Shown piece by piece: positions 1 through 8,313 of a stretch of DNA of 64,000 nucleotides. Each line of letters opens with the position of its first letter. Position 1 is the first letter of the stretch. Under the pieces are notes generated by a model. It made no database searches. It was not told where the DNA came from and worked only from the letters and a program-made list of their open reading frames with translations. Source of the DNA: GCA-002728855 sp036340635 (GTDB taxonomy: Bacteria; Bacteroidota; Bacteroidia; Flavobacteriales; Flavobacteriaceae); assembly GCA_036340635.1 (NCBI GenBank), contig JAYYYF010000017.1:1-64000 (forward strand), written 5' to 3'. Both the position numbers and the translations under genes were made by a program.

Positions 1-1
1 T

Positions 2-418
2 CATGGCGCTCTATACAATGAAATGGCCAAAGATATAAATCTGGCCATCGAATATTTAGAGGTTATTAAAGAATATCAAAATGTATCTATTGTCTATTTG
101 CCTTCAGGGGCCAGTACAATAATAGATCTTTTTAAATCAAATAATTACGAGGTTTGGAGAGAAGGATTTGTAGACAGAAGATATGAAAATGATTATAGCC
201 TATTAGATAGATCATTAAAAGGCTCTGTTTTTTCAAATATTTCAGAGATAAAAAATCAAATTTCAGAATTTTTTAAAGGTGAGGTAACTACGATAACTGG
301 AGATAAAATTTCATTGGAAATAGATACTGTTTGTCTTCATGGCGACACATCAAACGCCAGTCTTTATGTGAAAGAATTGCATGCAATGATTATTAAAAAA
401 GGTAGAAATGGAGAATGA
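2..418 (+). CDS. pxpA: 5-oxoprolinase subunit A, C-terminal part (cut by window edge)
   Basis: C-terminal 138 codons of a LamB/YcsF-family protein. The frame is open to the first base and reads HGALYNEM just before the first ATG (base 23), matching the KPHGALYN motif inside PxpA, so the gene starts upstream of the window and the ATG is internal. The end carries the family's CLHGDTSNA motif (residues 104-112 counted from base 23). PxpA acts with PxpB and PxpC in ATP-dependent opening of 5-oxoproline to glutamate. The stop overlaps the pxpB start by 11 bp, indicating translational coupling in a pxpABC operon. Identification is strong because all three subunits lie in order. Confidence 0.9.
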   Translation, partial: HGALYNEMAKDINLAIEYLEVIKEYQNVSIVYLPSGASTIIDLFKSNNYEVWREGFVDRRYENDYSLLDRSLKGSVFSNISEIKNQISEFFKGEVTTITGDKISLEIDTVCLHGDTSNASLYVKELHAMIIKKGRNGE

Positions 419-1145
419 ACTTTTATTTCTCCCATATGGATCAAGAGGATTGATTATAAAATTTGAAAAACCATCTATTTCTCAAATTGAGGTTCTTTCT
501 CGTTCTTTTTTTAGAGATTATGTAGCCAGACTTTTTAAAACAGATGTGCAAGATTTATTGTTAACTAGTGATTCTCTAACAATTTTTTTTAAAGAATCTC
601 CTAGTATAAACGCAATTAAGAAAAATCTCTTAAATGCTTATGATATATCATTATCTAAAAGCATCGATTTTGAATATAAACATTGGGAAATACCTGTTTG
701 TTTTGAGAATAATTTCTCATCAGATTTGCTAAAATATTTTAATGATGACGAATCAAAAACAAAAGACTATATAAAAAGAATTTGTGAGTTAGAAATGATA
801 GTTCAGTTCTATGGATTTTTACCTGGTTTTTGTTACTTGATAGGGTTGCCAAAATCTATGCAACTAAAGAGAAAACCAGAGCCAAATCTTAAAGTGCCAA
901 AAGGATCATTAGCCGTTGGCGGTGGTTATGCTGGTATTTATCCTCAAAATAGTCCAGGAGGATGGCATTTGATTGGAATTACACCAACTATTTTCTTTGA
1001 CCCTAAAAGATATCCTAATTGTTTTGCATCTGTTGGAGATAAATTTTCATTTAGCCAAATTTCTATAGATGATTATGAGAAGGCATTAAAACAAAATTCA
1101 ATAAATAAATTGCCATCATTTAATATTTGTAATGTCAAAGATTAA
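408..1145 (+). CDS. pxpB: 5-oxoprolinase subunit B (KipI-like / allophanate hydrolase subunit 1 fold)
   Basis: A 245-residue protein of the KipI/AHS1 family, about the usual length. Diagnostic motifs are FLPGFCYL (residues 137-144), VPKGSLAVGG (163-172) and SPGGWHLIG (182-190), the hallmarks of the C-terminal cyclophilin-like domain. It forms a complex with PxpC and receives 5-oxoproline from PxpA. The start overlaps the pxpA stop, and its last 14 bases overlap pxpC, so the three cistrons are tightly coupled. In Bacillus the homologue KipI inhibits the sporulation kinase KinA; that role is not expected here because pxpA is adjacent and no sporulation context exists. Confidence 0.92.
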   Translation: MENELLFLPYGSRGLIIKFEKPSISQIEVLSRSFFRDYVARLFKTDVQDLLLTSDSLTIFFKESPSINAIKKNLLNAYDISLSKSIDFEYKHWEIPVCFENNFSSDLLKYFNDDESKTKDYIKRICELEMIVQFYGFLPGFCYLIGLPKSMQLKRKPEPNLKVPKGSLAVGGGYAGIYPQNSPGGWHLIGITPTIFFDPKRYPNCFASVGDKFSFSQISIDDYEKALKQNSINKLPSFNICNVKD

Positions 1146-1989
1146 AATTATAGAACCAGGGTTTTTTTCAACTATTCAAGATCATGGAAGAATAGGCTTC
1201 AGGCATAAAGGAGTTCCTTTGTCTGGTCCAATGGATACTAAGGGATTTGAATTTGCTCATAAGTTAGTCGGAAATGATTATCAGAAGAGTTTGATAGAAG
1301 CCACTTTAAAAGGTCCCACATTACTTATCGAAGGGAAAACTACATTGGCCTATAGTGGCGCGCCAATGGATGTTTATCTAAACAAAGATAAAATGCTTAT
1401 TAATAAACCTTTTGAATGTAATTTGGGGGATATAGTTAGATTCGGTAATTGCCTTTCAGGTGTTCGAACATATATTTCCTTCAGAGGTGGTTTGAAAGTT
1501 TCATCAGTTTTAGGAAGTAGTTCATATTACTATCCTGTTACAAATAAAAAGATTTTAGAAAAGGGTAATGAGTTTTGTATCGATAGCAAGTCTGAAAATA
1601 TTAATTATGATTTGAATGATATAACTGAGGACTACTACTTTAAAGATAATTTAAATGTATCAAAAGGCCCAGATTGGAGTATTATTCCTTCAGATATTAA
1701 GGAGCGTTTATTCAAAAATTCTTTTGACATAGGTATTAATGATCGAATGGGATATCATTTGGAAGGAGATGATAAATTAAAAAACAGAATACATCTTGAA
1801 AGCTCCGCCATATTTCCAGGCACTGTTCAGTTAACACCAAAAGGAATTTTATTGGTTTCAATGGCAGACGGTCAGGTTACTGGGGGATATCCAAGGGTAT
1901 TAATTTTAGATAAATCTTCTATTGCTGTTTTAGCACAGAAAAGAAGAGGAGAAAAAATTAAGTTTGAATCGAATCACTTGCGAAAATAA
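1132..1989 (+). CDS. pxpC: 5-oxoprolinase subunit C (KipA-like / allophanate hydrolase subunit 2 fold)
   Basis: A 285-residue AHS2/KipA-family protein. The N-terminus contains the family signature PGFFSTIQDHGRIGFRHKGV (residues 9-28) followed by PLSGPMD. The C-terminal part has PGTVQLTPKGILLVSMADGQ and a GGYPRV motif typical of this family. It is the last gene of the pxp operon, overlapping pxpB by 14 bp. Its 3' end also overlaps the 3' end of the convergent nitroreductase gene by 16 bp, so the two transcripts are complementary at their ends. Length is slightly short for the family (often about 300) but no motif is missing. Confidence 0.92.
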   Translation: MSKIKIIEPGFFSTIQDHGRIGFRHKGVPLSGPMDTKGFEFAHKLVGNDYQKSLIEATLKGPTLLIEGKTTLAYSGAPMDVYLNKDKMLINKPFECNLGDIVRFGNCLSGVRTYISFRGGLKVSSVLGSSSYYYPVTNKKILEKGNEFCIDSKSENINYDLNDITEDYYFKDNLNVSKGPDWSIIPSDIKERLFKNSFDIGINDRMGYHLEGDDKLKNRIHLESSAIFPGTVQLTPKGILLVSMADGQVTGGYPRVLILDKSSIAVLAQKRRGEKIKFESNHLRK

Positions 1990-2705
1990 ATTTCATTAAA
2001 GGGGATCCTGAACCTTTGGCCATAAACACCTTTTTTAGATCTTATCCCGCAACTAATAATCATATTTATTTCTGAACTACTAGGAAGCTTTAATATTTTT
2101 TTTACTCTAAGCGAATCAAAACCTTCCATAGGACAAGTATCATAACCCTTTGCAGCCATACTTATCATAAAGTTTTCAGCAGCAAGTGCACTGCTTTTAT
2201 GAGCCACAACTCTTAAGTCAGATTTACGAACTTGTCTATATATTGGACGAAAGAGACCAGTAATAAAAGCAATTATATATCTTAAAAAACCAAAAATCCC
2301 AAAAAAATCAGAATAAATAGCAGGTATTAATTTTTTATAATAATTGATGGCCATTTTATTACGCCTTTTAAAATCCTCACTTTTATTTAAAGAGGTAGAT
2401 TTTATAAAATCAGCATTTGCATTGGCTCTTTTTCTCCAAAGATCTTTTCTTATAACAACTACTATAAGTTGTTTGGATGTTCTTGCCGCTGGTTGGTTAA
2501 AACAGGATTTTGATAATTCGTCAATAATTTTTTTATTAATCACATGATAAAACTGCCAAAGTTGAAGGTTACTACTATTTGGAGCTAATGTTGCCTGCTC
2601 AATACATTGTTTTACAATTTTTTCATCAATCTCAAGGTCCGGATCATAATGGCGGATTGATCGTCTGTAGTTTATTGCTTCACTAACCTTTTTTTCAGAC
2701 TTCAC
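1974..2705 (-). CDS. Nitroreductase-family flavoprotein with hydrophobic insertion
   Basis: A 243-residue nitroreductase-fold protein, expected to bind FMN and use NAD(P)H. The N-terminal RRSIRHYDP (residues 14-22) is the usual phosphate-contacting RRSxR segment, and residues 40-55 (LAPNSSNLQLWQFYHV) match the second FMN-binding segment. The C-terminal part reads YDTCPMEGFD and IISCGIRSKKG. Residues 131-153 form an unusually hydrophobic stretch between the two halves that could be membrane associated. The start codon is GTG at 2705 and overlaps the aldehyde dehydrogenase stop (GTGA), so the two genes are co-transcribed. Substrate cannot be deduced. Confidence 0.85.
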   Translation of the reverse strand: MKSEKKVSEAINYRRSIRHYDPDLEIDEKIVKQCIEQATLAPNSSNLQLWQFYHVINKKIIDELSKSCFNQPAARTSKQLIVVVIRKDLWRKRANANADFIKSTSLNKSEDFKRRNKMAINYYKKLIPAIYSDFFGIFGFLRYIIAFITGLFRPIYRQVRKSDLRVVAHKSSALAAENFMISMAAKGYDTCPMEGFDSLRVKKILKLPSSSEINMIISCGIRSKKGVYGQRFRIPFNEIYFRK

Positions 2706-4096
2706 AAACGATTAATTAAAAATTTTAAAAAGGACAATGATTTTGGATATGGAGCATACCTTTGAGGTAAATCAAATAAGAATGAACGTTTAACAACAGG
2801 TTTATAGTGTGAGAAAATCTTAAAACTATATTTACCATGATATTCCCCCATCCCACTGTTTCCAACTCCACCAAAGGGAAGGTTATCATTAGCAAAATGT
2901 ACTATTGCATCATTTAATACTCCACCCCCAAAAGAATATCTTTTAAACATATTATTTATAAATTTCCTTTTCTTTGAGAAGATGTAGAAAGCAAGTGGTT
3001 TTTCACGTCCTTGAAGAATCTCATGTACATCTTCTTCTGAATCAAAACCTATAATTGGTAAAATTGGGCCAAAAATTTCTTCCTGCATCAGATTACTTTC
3101 AATTGAAGGTTCATCTACAAGTGTTGGACTGAAGTATAATTCCTTTTCATTTTCAATACCACCGTGTAAAATTTTTTGTTTATTAAGTAAAGATTTTAAT
3201 TTCTCAAAATGCTTTTTATGAATAATTCTTCCATAATCTGGTGATTTAATTGGATTTTTTCCAAAAGCAGATTTTATTTGGTGAATTAAATTGTCAACCA
3301 AAATGGATTTAATGCTATTATGCACAAGTAAATAATCAGGGGCTATACAGGTTTGCCCACAATTTATGTATTTACTCCAAATAATTCTCTTAGCAGTTTT
3401 CTTTATTGGTATTGTCTCATCAACTATACACGGACTTTTCCCTCCGAGTTCTAAAGTAGTAGGTGTTAAGTATTCAGCAGCAGCTTTTGCTACAATTTTC
3501 CCAACAGCTGTACTTCCAGTATAAAAAATGTAGTCCCATCTTTTTTCTAAAAGCTTTGATGCTACTGATGAGTCACCTTGAACAACACTTACATGCGAAG
3601 AATCAAATACAGAATTAACTATTTCAGCTACTATTAAACTAGTGTTTTGCGATGATTCAGAGGGTTTTAAAAGCACTGTATTTCCTGCTGCTACAGCACC
3701 TATTAGAGGAGTCATAGCTAATTGAAAAGGGTAATTCCAAGGAGTTATGATTAACACATTCCCATATGGTTCTGGAAGTATATAGTCACGTGAAGGGAAG
3801 TTTAAAAGACTACTCTTTACCCTTTTAGGTTTGCTCCAAACAGGAAGCATTCTGATCATTTTTTTAATCTCTTTTTCAACCAAAATAGTTTCAGTAGTTA
3901 GGGATTCGAATCCTGATTTACGAAGATCTTGATAGAGTGCATTATGAATTCTTTTTTCATTGGCCCTTATAGTAGTTAAGAATTTTTTTAATAGATCTCT
4001 TCTGTATTTTATTGGCAGTGTTTTCTGTTTAGAAAAAAAAGACCTTTGATTCCTATAAATTTTTTCTAAGAAATTATCCGGAGGATTTATTTGCAT
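2702..4096 (-). CDS. NAD(P)-dependent aldehyde dehydrogenase, ALDH3-like
   Basis: A 464-residue aldehyde dehydrogenase of the short, class-3 type. Visible motifs: ITPWNYPFQL (117-126), the coenzyme loop FYTGSTAVGK (191-200), the general base Glu216 in LELGGKSP, and the nucleophile Cys250 in NCGQTCIAPDY. The hydrophobic C-terminal tail (SLSFLKFLINRL) resembles fatty-aldehyde dehydrogenases that sit on membranes, so oxidation of lipid aldehydes is plausible but not shown. The gene is first in a two-gene minus-strand unit with the nitroreductase, which suggests a detoxification pair. It is divergent from ilvD across a 249-bp intergenic region. Confidence 0.9.
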   Translation of the reverse strand: MQINPPDNFLEKIYRNQRSFFSKQKTLPIKYRRDLLKKFLTTIRANEKRIHNALYQDLRKSGFESLTTETILVEKEIKKMIRMLPVWSKPKRVKSSLLNFPSRDYILPEPYGNVLIITPWNYPFQLAMTPLIGAVAAGNTVLLKPSESSQNTSLIVAEIVNSVFDSSHVSVVQGDSSVASKLLEKRWDYIFYTGSTAVGKIVAKAAAEYLTPTTLELGGKSPCIVDETIPIKKTAKRIIWSKYINCGQTCIAPDYLLVHNSIKSILVDNLIHQIKSAFGKNPIKSPDYGRIIHKKHFEKLKSLLNKQKILHGGIENEKELYFSPTLVDEPSIESNLMQEEIFGPILPIIGFDSEEDVHEILQGREKPLAFYIFSKKRKFINNMFKRYSFGGGVLNDAIVHFANDNLPFGGVGNSGMGEYHGKYSFKIFSHYKPVVKRSFLFDLPQRYAPYPKSLSFLKFLINRL

Positions 4097-4218
4097 TGAT
4101 TGTTAGAAGTTTAAATATTTATAAAAATAGATCACTTTTACAATATTAATAGAAGTATTTAAATAAAATAACATTATACTAATTTTTCTAAAATATTTTT
4201 GTAACTGAATGTCTTATT

Positions 4219-4228
4219 AACAGCTGTT
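4219..4228. promoter_or_regulatory. 10-bp palindrome AACAGCTGTT upstream of ilvD
   Basis: A perfect palindrome AACAGCTGTT, flanked by TT on the left and TAA on the right, lies seven bases upstream of the predicted -33 element of ilvD. The position is suitable for an operator. A related AACAGCTGT occurs upstream of dapF (38536-38544). Function is inferred only from position. Confidence 0.3.
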
Positions 4229-4234
4229 TAACTA

Positions 4235-4268
4235 TTTGATAATCAATATTTTAAATATTTTAATTTTG
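4235..4268 (+). promoter_or_regulatory. Bacteroidota-type promoter for the ilvDBNC operon
   Basis: TTTG at 4235-4238, then 22 bases, then TAATTTTG at 4261-4268, a full match to the Bacteroidota -7 consensus TAnnTTTG. Transcription would start near 4274, leaving a leader of about 70 bases before the ilvD ATG. No T-box-like or leader-peptide structure was recognised in that leader. Confidence 0.5.
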
Positions 4269-4345
4269 TTTTGAATATAATACTTGAATTTTCAATAATA
4301 TTTATAATTCATTTTCACCATTTAATTTCGTCCTAAATATTTTTG

Positions 4346-6028
4346 ATGTCGCTTAATAAATATAGTCGAACAGTTACCCAAGATCCAACTCAACCTGCTG
4401 CTCAAGCAATGCTTCATGCCATAGGTTTAACAGAAGAAGATTTTAAAAAACCCTTTATTGGAATAGCAAGTACAGGATACGAAGGCAATCCATGCAATAT
4501 GCATTTAAATGAACTTTCAATAAATATTAAGAAATCTATTATTTCAAAGGGAATGGTTGGTTTGATTTTTAATACTATTGGTGTTAGTGATGGTATTTCG
4601 ATGGGTACTCCTGGAATGAGATTTTCTTTACCATCAAGAGACATTATTGCAGATTCGATTGAATCAGTGGTTCAAGCAATGTCTTATGATGGAGTTGTAA
4701 CAGTAGTTGGCTGTGATAAAAATTTACCTGGAGCATTAATTGCTATGCTTCGATTGGACCGTCCAGGTGTTTTAGTTTATGGAGGAACAATTGATTCTGG
4801 TCATCATAATGGTAGAGAGTTAGATGTCGTTTCAGCATTTGAAGCGTGGGGTGAAAAAGTATCTGGGAAAATTGATGAAGAAGAATATAAATGTGTTATA
4901 AAAAAAGCATGTCCAGGAGCTGGTGCTTGCGGAGGTATGTATACTGCAAACACTATGTCATCTGCAATTGAAGCACTTGGCATGTCAGTTCCTTTTAGTT
5001 CATCAAATCCTGCAAAAAGTAATGATAAGGTTGACGAGTGCAATACAATGGGAGACACTATTGATTTACTTATCAAAAAGAATATTTTGCCTTCACAAAT
5101 CGTAACAAAAAAGTCAATAGAAAATGCATTGCGTTTAATTTCTGTTCTCGGCGGATCTACAAATGCAGTATTACATTTTTTAGCTATAGCAAAGGCAGCA
5201 AATATTGATTTAAAATTAAATGATTTTCAATCTATAAGTGATAGAACTCCATTTTTAGCTGATTTGAAACCAAGTGGTAAATATTTGATGAAGGATTTAC
5301 ATAAAATAGGAGGAATACCAGCTGTTTTAAAATTTATGTTAGAAAACAATATGCTTCATGGAGATTGTCTTACAGTTACAGGAAAAACTTTAGCTGAAAA
5401 TCTATCAGGAGTTAGCCCTTTAAGCAAAGGACAGAATTTGATTAAACCACTTGATCAAGCAATTAAGCCAACAGGACACATTAGAGTTCTTTATGGGAAT
5501 TTAGCTCCTAAAGGTGCGGTTGCAAAAATAACAGGTAAAGAAGGGCTCCATTTTAAGGGCCCTGCAAGAGTTTTTGATGGGGAATACTCGGCTAATGATG
5601 GAATAAAAAAAGGAAATGTAAAAAAAGGAGATGTCCTTGTAATAAGGTATGAAGGTCCTAAAGGAGGGCCAGGAATGCCTGAAATGTTAAAGCCAACAGC
5701 CGCACTTATTGGAGCAGGTCTTGGCAAAGACGTTGCTTTAATTACTGATGGTCGATTTTCTGGAGGCACACATGGTTTTGTTGTTGGGCATGTTGTCCCT
5801 GAAGCTCAAGAGGGAGGACCTATAGGTTTGATTAATGATGGAGATATTATATCCATTGACGCAGAAAAGAATTTAATCGATGTCAATTTGTCTAAAAGTG
5901 AGCTCGAATCTAGAAGAGAAAAATGGGTCAAACCATTACATAAATTTTCTAAGGGAATTATGGCGAAGTATGTTAATAATGTTTCCAATGCTTCTGAAGG
6001 GTGTATTACTGATAAAATAAAAGAATGA
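4346..6028 (+). CDS. ilvD: Dihydroxy-acid dehydratase
   Basis: Dehydrates 2,3-dihydroxy-isovalerate and 2,3-dihydroxy-3-methylvalerate to the 2-oxo acids, the third step of valine and isoleucine synthesis. The protein is 560 residues, normal length. The three iron-sulfur cysteines of the IlvD/Edd family are visible: Cys50 in GNPCNMH, Cys123 in VVGCDKNLPG and Cys195 in GAGACGGMYT. The C-terminal half has the usual TDGRFSGGTHG segment. I start it at the ATG at 4346; a TTG immediately upstream (4343) is in frame but less likely. The stop overlaps the ilvB start (ATGA), so it heads the ilvDBNC operon. Confidence 0.97.
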   Translation: MSLNKYSRTVTQDPTQPAAQAMLHAIGLTEEDFKKPFIGIASTGYEGNPCNMHLNELSINIKKSIISKGMVGLIFNTIGVSDGISMGTPGMRFSLPSRDIIADSIESVVQAMSYDGVVTVVGCDKNLPGALIAMLRLDRPGVLVYGGTIDSGHHNGRELDVVSAFEAWGEKVSGKIDEEEYKCVIKKACPGAGACGGMYTANTMSSAIEALGMSVPFSSSNPAKSNDKVDECNTMGDTIDLLIKKNILPSQIVTKKSIENALRLISVLGGSTNAVLHFLAIAKAANIDLKLNDFQSISDRTPFLADLKPSGKYLMKDLHKIGGIPAVLKFMLENNMLHGDCLTVTGKTLAENLSGVSPLSKGQNLIKPLDQAIKPTGHIRVLYGNLAPKGAVAKITGKEGLHFKGPARVFDGEYSANDGIKKGNVKKGDVLVIRYEGPKGGPGMPEMLKPTAALIGAGLGKDVALITDGRFSGGTHGFVVGHVVPEAQEGGPIGLINDGDIISIDAEKNLIDVNLSKSELESRREKWVKPLHKFSKGIMAKYVNNVSNASEGCITDKIKE

Positions 6029-7758
6029 AAAAAGAAAAACATAAGACTCGAAAAACATCAAAACTAGAATCTGCTATAATTTCTGGTGCAGAGGCTGTTA
6101 TTCGTTCTTTATTGTCAGAAGGTGTTGACCTGATATACGGTTATCCTGGAGGTGCAATTATGCCAGTATATGATGAATTATTCAAGTACAGAGAGAAACT
6201 GAGTCATATTTTAGTTAGGCACGAGCAAGGCGCAACTCATGCTGCTCAGGGATATGCTCGTGTTTCAGGCAGGGTAGGAGTGGTTATTGCCACCTCTGGG
6301 CCTGGGGCAACAAATTTAGTTACTGGCATCACAGATGCACAGATTGATTCCACACCTTTAGTATGCATTACTGGTCAGGTCGCTTCACATTTACTCGGAT
6401 CAGATGCGTTTCAAGAAACCGACATTATAGGTATTTCAACTCCAGTGACTAAATGGAACTACCAAGTGACCAAAGCATCCGAAATACCATCTGTTTTAGC
6501 CAAAGCATTTTATATAGCTAAATCTGGACGTCCTGGACCTGTATTAATTGATATTACTAAGGATGCTCAATTTGAAAAACTTAATTTTTCATATGACAAA
6601 TGTGATGGTATTAGAAGCTACGAACCAACACCAGAGGTAAGCGGTGGAATTTTAAAAAAAGCATCTGAAGTGATAAATTCAGCTAAGAAACCACTTATAG
6701 TTTTTGGACAAGGTGTTATTCTTGGAAATGCAGAAGAGGAGTTTAAAAAATTTGTTGAAAAATCTGGTATCCCTTCCGTTTGGACTATCTTGGGTCTTTC
6801 AGCTCTCCCAACATCACACCCTTTAAACTTAGGTATGGTGGGAATGCATGGAAACTATGCTCCAAATGTTTTAACTAACGAGTGTGATGTTTTGCTGGCT
6901 ATCGGAATGCGTTTTGATGATAGAGTTACAGGAGATCTTAAAACTTACGCCAAACAAGCAAAAATCTTACACTTTGAAATTGATCCTTCAGAAATTAACA
7001 AAAATGTAAAGGTTGATATAGGTATTTTAGGAGATTGCAAGGAAAGTTTAACTAGACTAACTCCTTTAATTAAGAAAAAAGAATATCCCAGCTGGATTAA
7101 AAAATTCAAAGATCTTGCAAAGATAGAGATTGAAAAGGTTATTAAAGAGGACCTTAACCCTACAAAAAGAGGATTAACTATGGGTGAAACTATTTCTGCT
7201 GTTAATAAATATACCAAAGGTGATGCGATTATAGTTACTGATGTTGGACAGCATCAAATGACAGCATGTAGATATTCTCAATTCATACAATCAAAAAGCA
7301 ATATTACTTCCGGAGGCCTTGGAACGATGGGGTTTGCTTTGCCAGCCGCTATTGGAGCAAAGATGGGCGCGCCTAATCGAGAGGTAATTGCAATCATTGG
7401 AGATGGTGGATATCAAATGACTATACAGGAACTAGGAACTATTTTTCAGAACAAATTACCAGTAAAAATATTAGTTCTTAATAATGAATTTTTAGGAATG
7501 GTAAGACAGTGGCAACAGCTATTTTTTGATAAACGCTACGCAGAGACTGAGATGGTGAATCCTGATTTTGTTACTATCGCAAAGGGTTATTATATTAAGG
7601 CCAATAGAGTAGAAGAAAGGAAGGATTTAGATGGCGCTATTAAGAAGATGATTTTTTCTAAAGAACCATATTTTTTAGAGGTATGTGTAGAAAAGGAAGA
7701 CAATGTTTTTCCAATGATTCCTTCAGGAGAATCCGTTTCTAATATAAGACTTGAATAA
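6025..7758 (+). CDS. ilvB: Acetolactate synthase large (catalytic) subunit
   Basis: ThDP enzyme condensing two pyruvates, or pyruvate with 2-oxobutyrate, in the first common step of valine/leucine/isoleucine synthesis. At 577 residues it has the three expected domains: N-terminal ThDP domain with GYPGGAIMPVYDEL (39-52) and the catalytic glutamate Glu67 in RHEQGATHAAQGYAR, a central FAD-type domain, and the C-terminal ThDP/Mg site starting GDGG at 459 followed by NNEFLGMVRQWQ. The last segment is typical of anabolic AHAS rather than catabolic ALS. The partner regulatory subunit lies 5 bp downstream. Confidence 0.97.
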   Translation: MKKEKHKTRKTSKLESAIISGAEAVIRSLLSEGVDLIYGYPGGAIMPVYDELFKYREKLSHILVRHEQGATHAAQGYARVSGRVGVVIATSGPGATNLVTGITDAQIDSTPLVCITGQVASHLLGSDAFQETDIIGISTPVTKWNYQVTKASEIPSVLAKAFYIAKSGRPGPVLIDITKDAQFEKLNFSYDKCDGIRSYEPTPEVSGGILKKASEVINSAKKPLIVFGQGVILGNAEEEFKKFVEKSGIPSVWTILGLSALPTSHPLNLGMVGMHGNYAPNVLTNECDVLLAIGMRFDDRVTGDLKTYAKQAKILHFEIDPSEINKNVKVDIGILGDCKESLTRLTPLIKKKEYPSWIKKFKDLAKIEIEKVIKEDLNPTKRGLTMGETISAVNKYTKGDAIIVTDVGQHQMTACRYSQFIQSKSNITSGGLGTMGFALPAAIGAKMGAPNREVIAIIGDGGYQMTIQELGTIFQNKLPVKILVLNNEFLGMVRQWQQLFFDKRYAETEMVNPDFVTIAKGYYIKANRVEERKDLDGAIKKMIFSKEPYFLEVCVEKEDNVFPMIPSGESVSNIRLE

Positions 7759-7763
7759 TTAAA

Positions 7764-8303
7764 ATGAAAAACGAAACCGTTTATACAATTTCAATATACA
7801 GTGAAAATAACATTGGACTACTCAACCGTATTTCAGCAATTTTTTTAAAGAGGCATATTAACATTGAAAGTTTCTCTACTTCTTTGTCAGAAATTAAGAA
7901 TGTTTTTCGTTTTGTAATTGTCGTTCATACTCATGAAGAAAAAGTAAAAAAAGTTGTTTCTCAAATTGAAAAACAAGTTGATGTTATAAAGGCTTTTTAT
8001 CATACTGACAAGGAGACTATTTTTCAAGAAACAGCTCTATACAAGGTTAAGTCTAGTTCATTATTTGAGCAAAGACATATTCAAAATGTAATTAAAAAGA
8101 GTAGCGCGAATATTGTAACAGTTTCTCCAAAATTTTTTGTTATTGAGAAAACAGGATTTCGTCATGAAACTGAACAACTGTACAAAGATCTTGAGCCCTA
8201 TGGTCTATTGCAGTTTGTTCGGTCGGGCAGGATATCAGTAACAAAATCTAAAATGGGTATTTCTGATATTTTAAATACCTTTAGAGACAGTAACAATAAA
8301 TAA
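7764..8303 (+). CDS. ilvN: Acetolactate synthase small (regulatory) subunit
   Basis: A 179-residue regulatory partner of IlvB. The N-terminal ACT domain (about residues 6-80) begins YTISIYSENNIGLLNRIS, the segment that binds valine for feedback inhibition in this family, and is followed by the C-terminal half of the small-subunit family with FVRSGRISVTK near the end. It lies between ilvB and ilvC with 5- and 10-bp gaps. Feedback by branched-chain amino acids is expected from the family, not demonstrated. Confidence 0.93.
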   Translation: MKNETVYTISIYSENNIGLLNRISAIFLKRHINIESFSTSLSEIKNVFRFVIVVHTHEEKVKKVVSQIEKQVDVIKAFYHTDKETIFQETALYKVKSSSLFEQRHIQNVIKKSSANIVTVSPKFFVIEKTGFRHETEQLYKDLEPYGLLQFVRSGRISVTKSKMGISDILNTFRDSNNK

Positions 8304-8313
8304 AGATAAAAAA

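Noticed and set aside
2344..2547. 67-codon plus-strand frame
   Set aside because: It lies antisense within the nitroreductase gene, without family motifs; treated as a shadow frame.
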